In this document: positions 55,888 to 64,000 of the stretch, piece after piece
Position numbering within the stretch: the stretch's first letter is position 1
How the letters are laid out: each line of letters starts with the position of its first letter
Source of the DNA: Lasiodiplodia sp. COLG20
Lineage: Eukaryota; Ascomycota; Dothideomycetes; Botryosphaeriales; Botryosphaeriaceae
Direction: 5' to 3'
DNA length: 64,000 nucleotides
Assembly (NCBI GenBank): GCA_009801085.1
Contig: VNWV01000002.1
Location: 3,472,001 to 3,536,000, forward strand
The notes under the pieces: generated by a model
Told to the model about the DNA's origin: nothing
What the model saw: only the letters and a program-made list of their open reading frames with translations
Databases searched by the model: none
Made by a program: the position numbers and the translations under genes

Positions 55888-57352
55888 ATGGCATTGAGAC
55901 TCGGTTCTAAGCGCGTTTGCGCTGCTTTGCGCACCACCAGGCCGTTCACCATCGCGCCTGTCTACGCCCAGCGCTATGCGTCATCTGCCGCAGCGGCGGC
56001 TTCGAGCCTGCCTAACGAGGTGAGTTGGAAGCTCTGAGAATGTCGCATAACGAGTCCATCCGCTGACTAGCAACGAGTAGAAGGCGGCTGCTCTCGCAAA
56101 CCCCGATCCTGCCGCAGACTCGCAAACCGCGCGCCTGGTCAACGACTCGCTGCCGTACATGGTCCCTACCTACATTCGTCCGATGCCTATGTTCCACAAG
56201 GGTGAGGGCTGCTACATGTGGGATATGGAGAACCGCAAGTACCTCGACTTTACCGCAGGCATTGCTGTGAATGCGCTGGGCCATTGCGACCCGCAGATGG
56301 TCAAGTTGATGGCCGAACAGGCGCAGACCTTGATCCATACCTCCAACCTGTACCACAACCCTTGGACCGGTGCTCTTTCCAAGCTGCTGGTTGAGAAGAC
56401 GGTTGCGGGTGGCGGTATGCACACTGCCGAGAAGACCTTCATTTGCAACTCTGGTTCCGAGGCCAATGAGGCTGCCATCAAGTTTGCGCGCAAGGTCGGC
56501 AAGGAGCTTGACCCGTCCGGCGCGAAGCACGAGCTCGTTTCCTTCCACAGCTCTTTCCACGGCCGCACCATGGGCTCGCTCTCCGCGACGCCGAACCCCA
56601 AATACCAGAAGCCTTTCGCGCCCATGGTCCCTGGTTTCAGATACGGCACTTACAACGATGTTGAGGCCATTCCATCGCTGGTCACCGAGAACACTTGCGG
56701 TGTTATCATTGAGCCCATCCAGGGCGAGGGTGGCGTCAACGTTGCGACGCCTGAGTTCCTCCTCGCACTCCGCAAGCGCTGCACCGAGGTTGGTGCTGTC
56801 CTGATTTACGACGAGATTCAGAGCGGTCTCGGCCGTACCGGTCAGATCTGGGCCCACGCCGCCCTGCCTAAGGAGGCGCATCCCGACATCCTCACAACTG
56901 CGAAGGCCCTGGGCAACGGTTTCCCCATTGGTGCCACCATCGTCAACGATTTCGTCGTGTCGAAGATCAAGCCCGGTGACCACGGCACTACTTTTGGAGG
57001 CAACCCCCTCGCTTGCTGTCTTGCACACCACATCGTGGGCAGGTTGGCGGATCCGGAGTTGCAGCAGTCCGTCCTCAAAAAGGAGCAGATCTTCCGCAAG
57101 CACTTCGAGAAGCTTCAGCAGAGCTTCCCCGACATCATTACTGAGATCAGGGGCAAGGGCTTGATCCTTGGTCTGCAGCTGAACCAAGACCCGACGCCCA
57201 TTGTGACTGCTGCTCGTGAGAGAGGTTTGCTGATAATCACCTGCGGCACGAACACGCTCAGGTTCGTTCCTCCGTTGGTCATCAGCGAGGCGGAGATTGA
57301 GCAGGGTATCAACATCCTGCAGGATGCCATGAACGCTGTTTTCAAGAAGTGA
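55888..57352 (+). CDS. arg8: Acetylornithine aminotransferase, mitochondrial
   Basis: Two exons, 55888-56019 and 56081-57352 (61-nt intron GTGAGT..TAG), 467 aa. The N-terminus MALRLGSKRVCAALRTTRPF is a clear mitochondrial presequence. The class-III PLP aminotransferase body has YLDFTAGIAVNALGHCDP, TFICNSGSEANEAAIKFARK, FHSSFHGRTMGSLSATPNPK, the PLP-binding Asp in LIYDEIQSGLGRTG and the Schiff-base Lys in TTAKALGNGFPIGA. The C-terminus has LRFVPPLVISEAEIEQGINI. It transfers the amino group from glutamate to N-acetylglutamate semialdehyde in arginine/ornithine synthesis. HEKNELV-type ornithine aminotransferase is less likely given the FICNSGSEANEAAIKFARK and GKGLILGLQLN context. Confidence 0.92.
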
Positions 57353-57768
57353 AAAGAGGTTTAGAAGGGTAGAAATCGGAGTTGCGAGATTTAGTGGCCG
57401 TGGGCTTGTTTGGCGTCTGGAGTTGGAAGATTGGGGCAAAAAGTCATCTTGATTTATAGATGTCGAGCACAATTGTTTCTTCATGTAGAAAGCACCTACT
57501 TTTCATCGTTATCTGCTATACCAGAGTGTGAGCATTCTTCAGAGACGTGAGCCAGCACGTGATGAAATATTTCGGAGCAAGATCCCTGCAAGCTCGATAA
57601 CGGGGCCCATGGGCCTTATCGGCTGTCCCACATCGCCAAAATTTCCGCGCCTACAACAGTCGTCACTATCGCAAGAGCGAAAACGATTCGACCGGCCAGG
57701 CCAGCACCGACACTCCCAATCTGGCAAGCATTCCCTACCGCTTCAAAGCCGGAACCAGCGGGAGCAAA
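57353..57768. other. Intergenic
   Basis: No gene seen. Holds the aminotransferase 3' UTR and the TSR1 promoter on the same strand. Confidence 0.4.
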
Positions 57769-60378
57769 ATGGCGCCCATGGACGGCCACCACCACCGCAG
57801 CACCACCAAGGTGTCGCACAAGCCCTTCAAGTCCCGCCATGCCAGCAAAAGCGCGCTGAAGGAGAAAAGCAAGGGTGCGCACCTGCCCCTTCACTTATTC
57901 CTCTTCCCCGGCTCATTGCGCCGCGAAATTATATGCGCTAACACAGAATCCCTCCAACAATAGGCCAAGTCGAAGGCAGTGACCGCGGCGTCCGGCGCAC
58001 GCCGCACCAGCAGGTCCTGTCGAAGCTGGACCGGCGCAACCAGGCGAAGCAGAAGCGGGTGGGCAAGCATGCGGAGCACGTCGAGGCGACCAAGGTGTTC
58101 GCGGGGCGCGATGGCGCACCGCGTGTCGTCGCTGTCGTGCCGCTGACCGAAGACGTGTCGGCCAAGCTAGCGGTGCGCAGCCTGAATGGCTGCCTCGACG
58201 TCGAGGAGGACGTGCCGGAGCAGGGCGTCGCGCGCGTCAACATCGAGCGCTTCAAGCAGAAGGTCCAGTACCTGATCGTTGGCAGGGACCTGCTCGCCGC
58301 GCTGGACGCGTGCCGCGTGGCCGACTTCGTCGTTTTTATGCTGTCGGCGGAGCAGGAGGTGGATCAACTTGGAGAATTGATTCTGAGGAGTGTGGAGAGC
58401 CAGGGTGTCTCGAACGTTTTAGCTGCGGTGCAGGTGAGTTGCATTGTATCTGTTTTTGGGAGAGATTGCTAACGAGAAGTAGGGACTCGACTCCGCTGAG
58501 CCTCCCAAGCGTCGTCCTCAGATTCTCAGCTCGCTCAAGAGCTTCATTACGCACTTCTTTCCCGCTCAGGAAAAGGTACACTCGCTCGACAACAGGCAGG
58601 AGTGCTTGAACCTTCTGAGGTCGCTCTGCACAAGTATGCCGAAGGGCGTAAGGTGGAGGGAGGAGCGCAGTTGGATGGCTGTGGAGGATGTGAAATGGCC
58701 GAGTGGCAAGGCGGCCGCGACTAACGAGGAGGCGAAGGGAGAGGTCGTCCTCACTGGTGTTGTGAGAGGCAAGGGATTGAAGGCGGACAGACTGGTGGAG
58801 GTGGGAGACTGGGGAACGTTCCAGATCGAGAAGATCACTGCTGCTCCCCTCGAAACGCGCAAGAAGGGCAAGGGCGATGATATGGCCGTCGATTTGGAAG
58901 GCCAAGATGCCATTCTGGATCAACCTACCGAGGATCAGGATACTTTGGCCGACCTTGCTCCCGAGGAGGCAGTCATGGAGGATATCGACGATTATCCAGT
59001 CTCTGTGGCGCCTTCCGAACGCAAGGGTGTCCTTCTGGATGACCACCATTACTTTTCGGAAGACGAGGATGACGAGGCAACGCGCCCGAAGAGATTGCCC
59101 AGAGGAACGTCCAAGTACCAGTCGGCATGGTATCTTGGAGATATGTCCGATTCTGGATCCGATCTCGAGAGCGTTGCTGGAGACGACGAAGACGATGAGG
59201 ACATGGACGGACCTGCCAACCCAGCCGATGGCATGGAGGGTATTGATGTCAATGGAAGGGAGCCTACCGAAGCTGCACCCTCGGAATACCCGCAGTCAGA
59301 GATGTTTATGGATCCATCGCCTGAGGACGAGGCCGAGCAGATCGAGGCCTATCGTACTCAGCGCAAGCAGGAGGCGGAGGATGACCTCGAGTTCCCTGAC
59401 GAAATCGAATTGCACCCGCACGTACTCGCACGGGAGCGTTTGGCCAAATACAGAGGCTTGAAGAGCTTGAGGACAAGTCACTGGGAGACAGACGAGGACA
59501 GACCATATGAGCCGGAGAGCTGGAGGCGCCTTCTGGAAATCTCTGACTACAAGGGCGCAAGAGCGCGTGTGACCAGAGAAGCTCTCGTTGGCGGTGTCCA
59601 GCCCGGCACTAGGGTTAATGTGCACCTTCGCAACGTGCCCCTCTCTCTCCAAAGCACATACAACCCAGCCAACACGCTGCCTCTCTTCTCGCTTCTGCGC
59701 CACGAGCATAAGCGTACTGCCGTCAATTACAGCATCACGCTCAACTCCGAGTTCGAAGAGCCGCTCAAGGCTAAGGAGGAGCTCGTCCTTCAGTGCGGCC
59801 CGAGGCGGTTCAGAATCAACCCCGTGTACTCAGCGTCCGGAAACACACCAAACGACGTACACAAGTCTGACAGATATTTGCACCCTGGACGTAGCGCGAT
59901 TGCTACTTTTATTGCACCAATTACCTGGGGGTCCGTTCCCGCTCTCTTTTTCAAACGGGTTGTTCCCGAGGATGAAGGAAGCGCAGATGGCGAGGACACG
60001 GCGATGGATGCTGAGGGTGAGCAGACCAATGAGGGCGAGGTGCAGCTCATTGGCACTGGCACTTCGCTGCCGCCCTCAACTTCACGCGTGATCGCCAAAC
60101 GTATCATCCTCACCGGGCACCCGTACAAGATCCACAAACGCGTGGTGACGGTGCGGTACATGTTTTTCAACGCAGAGGACGTGCACTGGTTCAAGGCACT
60201 GCAACTGTGGACAAAGCGTGGACGCAGTGGATTTATCAAAGAGAGCCTGGGCACGCACGGTTACTTCAAGGCGACGTTTGACGGGCGGATCAACCCGCAG
60301 GACGCAGTGGGCGTCAGCTTGTACAAGCGAGTGTGGCCCCGGGAGGCGCGTGCGCTCAAGGCGGGGGAGGCGCTGTGA
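57769..60378 (+). CDS. TSR1: Tsr1, 40S ribosome assembly factor
   Basis: Three exons, 57769-57874, 57964-58433, 58483-60378; 2472 nt, 823 aa. Joins give EKSKGQVEGSDRGVRRTPHQ and VLAAVQGLDSAEPPKRRPQI. The basic His/Lys-rich N-terminus (HHHRSTTKVSHKPFKSRHAS) and KRVGKHAEHVEATKVFAGRD are typical of Tsr1/Bms1 relatives. The AARP2CN-type region has EEAKGEVVLTGVVRGKGLKA and LVEVGDWGTFQIEKI, a long acidic stretch (residues ~275-420) and the C-terminal domain YKGARARVTREALVGG, GTRVNVHLRNVPLSL, ILTGHPYKIHKRVVTVRYMF and NAEDVHWFKALQLWTKRGRS. Tsr1 is a translational-GTPase-like but GTP-independent factor on late pre-40S particles, in nucleolus and cytoplasm. Length is normal. Confidence 0.93.
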
Positions 60379-61090
60379 TGCGAGGGACAGACTGGGGTTA
60401 TTCTCGGCTATCAAAGGGCATTTTCCAGGGGTTAACAAAAAGGGATTTCCTAATTGATTTCAGGACTGATGATATCCGGCGTTCGAGTTGATAGACAGAA
60501 CAATGAGTCAATGACAAAGCGTATGGCGGACGGGCGGCAGGATATAGTGATGGGCGGCTCGAAGCGGCACTTGCAAGCGCCTCGTGACATCAACATCAGG
60601 CCGTGGGCCCAGGCTTGCTGATATCCCGGTCTACCTTCCCCAGCATTGATTTCTCGTGACCGAGACCGTTTTTTACCCCGACTATCGGGATGCGCTAGCG
60701 CTCGTCAAGCTACCATACTTCTTGCTTTTCGCCTTGGCCAACGCAGCAAGACTTGACAACCAAGCGGACAGCGCCCGCTCTCGCCCCCAACGGCGTTTGC
60801 ACCGGCGACGCGACCCCTACATATCCCGTCATACCGCTCCTGCACATATTCCCTGCTCTCGCTTCCTTCTCACACGATAGCTCCATCGCTAGCAAGCTCA
60901 CGACCGCATACCCCACCGAATGGCATTACCGCGAGACCGCACGGTTATTCTTTGACCCAACCAAAAAGATCAAAAAGAAAAATTGAACACACGGCCTAAA
61001 TCAAGCACTACATACAAACTATTGGTACCCTACACAAAGGAGACAGGGCAAGACAACGTCACGGAGCCAAGTCCGCTAAGAGAAAAAGGC
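60379..61090. other. Intergenic
   Basis: No gene recognised. The last ~250 bp before 61091 is A/C-rich as in fungal 5' leaders. Confidence 0.4.
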
Positions 61091-62356
61091 ATGGACACCA
61101 ACCAAACCGCCGCGCGCGACGCCCGCCGCTACCTCCTCGAGCGCGTGCGCAACGACTGGGACTGGCCGCCGCTGCCCCCCAACATCGCGCCGACCGAGCA
61201 CGCTGCCGCAGCGGCGGCCGCCGCCGAGGCCGACTACGCGACGGGCGCGTCCGAGGACGAGCTGCGCGGGGTGACCGAGTTCCGCGAGCGGTACTACGGC
61301 AGCACGGACGACGACAATGACGACTCGCCGTCCGAGGACGAGGCTGAACACGGAGGCGGCGGCACTACCACAACGAAGGCAACGGGACAGCACAACGGCG
61401 GTCCCAAAGCCGCCAACGGCAAGGAGTATAGGTTCGACTCGCCGGAGCACGTAGGCCCGCGGGTGGCCGAGGAGCGCGCGGCGCGGCGCAAGCGCCGGCG
61501 TAGGCGCGCGCTCGAGGAGGAGATGCGGTGGAATGAGGGCATGGCCGTGTTCGTGCGTAGGCGGGACCGCTGGACGGGCGCGGCGAGCGTGCGCAAGCAC
61601 GCGCGGAGGCGGAGCCGGTCGAGCGCTGACATGGACCCGGCGGAGGTAGAGGCGAGGGATACGGTCGTGAAGATGTTGGAGGAGACGGCGTTGGTGGAGG
61701 AGGTGGTGGCGCAGCAGCAGCAGGGAGAACATGGCGCCGCGGAAGATGCGCAATCGGATGCGAATAATGGGAATGCATCGGCGACAGATGGCGAGGAGAC
61801 TTCCGCAGAGGAGGGTGAGGAGGGCGAGCAGGAGGTTGAGAAGACTTCCCGGATCAACATCGATATACCGGCGTCTGAGGAACCGCTCGTGCCTCTCGCG
61901 CCGCCACTGCTGCCCCAGAACGTCATCCGTCAGTCCATCACGCCCAAAACGTATTCGGATATCTACGCCAAGATCGTCGTGAGCGGCCAGACGCCCAAGG
62001 TTCCCATCAACCTCTCCCATATGACGCGCGCCCTGGTGCAGGGCTGGAAGGACGACGGAGAGTGGCCGCCGCGGCCTGGACCTGTCGATCCGCTGATGGG
62101 CAGAAAGAAGATTGGCACAGCAGCAGGAAGGGTCGGCACGTTGGCTGCGGTGCTGGGCGGCGGCGGCGATGGCGCAAAGGCCGGCTCGGGAAGCAGTGCC
62201 GCCGGTCATCACGGCGAGTTCCTGGCACATCATCCGCATCTGCAGAAAGGCGTTGAGAGCGTTAAGAAGGTGTTCAGACTGAGCGGAGGCCACCATGTCC
62301 ATTCGAATCCAGGCGCGGGACTAGCGCACGACGGGCATCCACCACCGGCGAATTGA
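61091..62356 (+). CDS. DUF4050-like (Clp1-related) protein, 421 aa
   Basis: Single exon starting at ATG 61091 (AAAGGCATGG); the frame is open further upstream but without an ATG. It has an N-terminal RRYLLERVRNDWDWPPLPP, an acidic patch, then RVAEERAARRKRRRRRALEE followed by EMRWNEGMAVFVRRRDRWTG, and a second conserved segment PKTYSDIYAKIVVSGQTPKV followed by NLSHMTRALVQGWKDDGEWP. These paired W-rich, charged segments match what I recall of the fungal DUF4050 family, whose basidiomycete relative Clp1 acts in sexual development. Molecular role is unknown in ascomycetes. Ala, Gly, Glu and Gln runs separate the conserved parts, and the C-terminus is His/Gly-rich. Family call is from memory. Confidence 0.65.
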   Translation: MDTNQTAARDARRYLLERVRNDWDWPPLPPNIAPTEHAAAAAAAAEADYATGASEDELRGVTEFRERYYGSTDDDNDDSPSEDEAEHGGGGTTTTKATGQHNGGPKAANGKEYRFDSPEHVGPRVAEERAARRKRRRRRALEEEMRWNEGMAVFVRRRDRWTGAASVRKHARRRSRSSADMDPAEVEARDTVVKMLEETALVEEVVAQQQQGEHGAAEDAQSDANNGNASATDGEETSAEEGEEGEQEVEKTSRINIDIPASEEPLVPLAPPLLPQNVIRQSITPKTYSDIYAKIVVSGQTPKVPINLSHMTRALVQGWKDDGEWPPRPGPVDPLMGRKKIGTAAGRVGTLAAVLGGGGDGAKAGSGSSAAGHHGEFLAHHPHLQKGVESVKKVFRLSGGHHVHSNPGAGLAHDGHPPPAN

Positions 62357-63528
62357 TTATAAGAGGTTACGGACACGGCAAACGTACGGGAGTCAGCGCA
62401 AAAGACCTGTTTACACCCGCCGGGCGTGACAATCGGGACTGGCTTTTCTCATATTTTTTTTTTTAACTATCATGACCTACCAACCTGCTTTCCATCTTTC
62501 CTCCTTAAATTATTGCTTTCTTCATACCTACCAATGGTGGCCTTTATCATCTTTCTTCGCGACCGGCATCGAATGCCTTGGACACCTTTTATACAACTTT
62601 CTTACGCCCCCTTCTCTTGGCACAAAGGCATTGAGGCTTCCTAATGTAATGAAGAGGGAGGCCTGGTGGGGTAGGACTGTGAAGAGGCAGATTATACATG
62701 ATCCTAGTTGTTGAAGGACGAGAATTACGAATGTTCAGGAAAACCCGTCAGATATTTCTATACCCAGGTTTCCATTTAGTATTTTTCTGTGGTTGGTTTG
62801 TTGGTCTGTCGTATGCTTCTGACGTCTGATGTTATGCTTACCGCTGTACTTAGCAGACTCCTCTCAGCGTCTTGCTCTTTTCCTTTCCTTCGTTTCGCCA
62901 TCTTGATATCGGCGATCGTTCCTGCATGAGAAGGTTTCAACTTATCTTCATCATTTTACCTATGTCCTTTCCTTTTCACGAAGCCCAGGTCTCTATTTTT
63001 GTCATTCTTGAACCGCAACCTCGAACACCTCGTACCGGTGTTTGCTGCCTTGCTTCTACACATCGTATTTTGTGAAGCATTGCAATGCAATGGCTTGAGT
63101 TTGAAGCCATTGTCAGGACATAAAAGGTGCAAAAACAAATCGTACAACGGAGCGGCTAACTCCAGCTTACGAAAAGTATACGACTTGTCATGGGCAAATT
63201 TGGAAATGTGATATTTATGACATCTGCATCAGAAAGTATGTTGTTCAAGAGATGAAAACAGGGGATCACATACCCATTTATGAGCTAGGTAACTCCTACA
63301 ACCGCGCAAGGTAGGAATGACGGCGACGACGTCTACCCTTGCTCACGCTCTCAAACTTTCCCCATCATCACCAGAACGTTCTGCACTCGCAACGTGATCA
63401 GGCGATATATCTCCGGGTATCCACCACGCGCAGCATCAGCAGGACCCCGCGCGGATTACCCGCCACACAGGGAAGCCCCGCCAGCACCAACGACGTCACC
63501 AACGGGAAACCACACCGAAAAAAAAACA
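62357..63528. other. Intergenic with a short perfect hairpin
   Basis: No gene recognised. T-run at ~62453-62464. A perfect 9-bp inverted repeat CAATGGCTT/AAGCCATTG with a 7-nt loop lies at 63088-63112. Confidence 0.4.
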
Positions 63529-64000
63529 ATGTCTCAACCGCAAAGCTCGGCAGAAACGGTCAAGGCCCGCATCCTGATCATCTCCGACACGCACACCGCT
63601 CCCCTCGTCGACCCCAGCGGGAATAATGAGCCGGCGCTCGAAGTCGCGTTTCGGGCGCCGCTGCCTGCGGCCGACGTGCTGCTGCACTGCGGCGACCTCA
63701 CCATGATGGGCTACCTCGACGAGTACGAGGGCGCGCTCGACATGCTGGGCTCCATCGACGCCCCGCTCAAGCTCGTCATCGCCGGCAACCACGACCTGAG
63801 CCTGGACGAGGAGTTCTACCTGGGCCAGAGCCGCGGGAGGCCGCCCACGATGCCGTTTCCGAATGGGCAGCGGATGCACCTGAAGAAGTATGACCCGGAC
63901 ATGCCGAGGAAGGCCAGGGAGATGTGGACGGGCGAGAAGGCGAAGGCAAAGGGCGTGACGTATCTTGAGGAGGGCGTGCATGAGTTCGTGCTGCAGAACG
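63529..64000 (+). CDS. Calcineurin-like metallophosphoesterase, 3' end outside window
   Basis: ATG 63529 (ACAATGTC context) opens a frame that runs off the right edge after 157 codons. Metal-binding motifs are in order: D-x-H in RILIISDTHTAP, the GD of LLHCGDLTMMGYLDEYEGAL, and GNHD in LVIAGNHDLSLDEEFY. The spacing fits the small cytosolic metallophosphoesterases related to ser/thr phosphatase family members (MPPED-like / rhamnogalacturonate-neighbouring fungal group). The later His motifs lie beyond the window, so substrate class cannot be determined. No signal peptide is seen. Confidence 0.85.
   Translation, partial: MSQPQSSAETVKARILIISDTHTAPLVDPSGNNEPALEVAFRAPLPAADVLLHCGDLTMMGYLDEYEGALDMLGSIDAPLKLVIAGNHDLSLDEEFYLGQSRGRPPTMPFPNGQRMHLKKYDPDMPRKAREMWTGEKAKAKGVTYLEEGVHEFVLQN

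Noticed and set aside
56012..57484. 490-codon open frame antisense to the acetylornithine aminotransferase gene
   Set aside because: It is the shadow of a GC-biased coding exon; the plus strand shows all PLP-enzyme motifs and the antisense product has none.
61076..62302. 408-codon open frame antisense to the DUF4050-like gene
   Set aside because: Leu/Arg/His mixture without family features; explained by codon bias on the opposite strand.
1..64000. Biosynthetic gene cluster, transposon or CRISPR
   Set aside because: No PKS, NRPS, terpene cyclase, transposase, reverse transcriptase or regularly spaced repeat was seen; the single MDR enzyme is fused to SfnG and has no synthase neighbour.

Overview
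The window is nuclear DNA of a filamentous ascomycete (Pezizomycotina; the class is not settled, though the gene style would fit a Dothideomycete). Protein-coding genes carry short introns of about 45-110 nt with GT..AG borders and CTAAC-like branch sites. The gene set is typically fungal: a Zn2Cys6 factor, a rhodopsin/PTH11-like membrane protein, a NACHT-ankyrin STAND protein, a FEX fluoride exporter, a POT transporter and an App1 phosphatase. I reconstructed 22 coding genes. Two run off the window edges. I saw no convincing tRNA, rRNA, CRISPR array or intact transposon.

Layout. 1-5934 (-): very large Helo-like/NACHT/ankyrin NLR-type gene, cut at the left edge. 7001-9738 (-): a fusion of a medium-chain oxidoreductase with a complete SfnG-type dimethylsulfone monooxygenase, the most unusual gene here. 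12397-13949 (+): five-exon integral membrane protein. 14500-15201 (-): small unknown protein. 15809-16676 (-) and 17036-17911 (+): divergent pair of ribosomal protein eS10 and splicing factor Sde2. 18089-19955 (-): M20 amidohydrolase. 20840-21799 (+): disordered unknown protein. 23801-26887 (+): App1 phosphatidate phosphatase with a ubiquitin-interacting-motif-like helix. 27590-29059 (+): TDT/SLAC1-family transporter. 29060-34239: 5 kb with no recognisable gene.

34240-35043 (+): small Zn2Cys6 protein. 35500-36909 (+): FEX. 37003-38385 (-) and 38591-40478 (+): divergent arrestin-like and amidase genes. 41281-43480 (-): POT transporter with a 4-nt first coding exon. 45224-47503 (-): membrane-anchored alpha/beta hydrolase. 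48547-50934 (-): HMG-box factor. 51517-52805 (-): SGNH/GDSL esterase. 53677-54807 (-): second alpha/beta hydrolase. 55888-57352 (+): acetylornithine aminotransferase. 57769-60378 (+): TSR1. 61091-62356 (+): DUF4050-like protein. 63529-end (+): calcineurin-like phosphoesterase, cut at the right edge.

The region is not one biosynthetic cluster. Housekeeping genes (eS10, sde2, app1, arg8, tsr1) are interspersed with accessory ones (NLR, fusion oxygenase, amidase, esterases, transporters). Exon joins were chosen by hand from splice consensus plus restoration of family motifs in frame, and every join given keeps the frame arithmetically.
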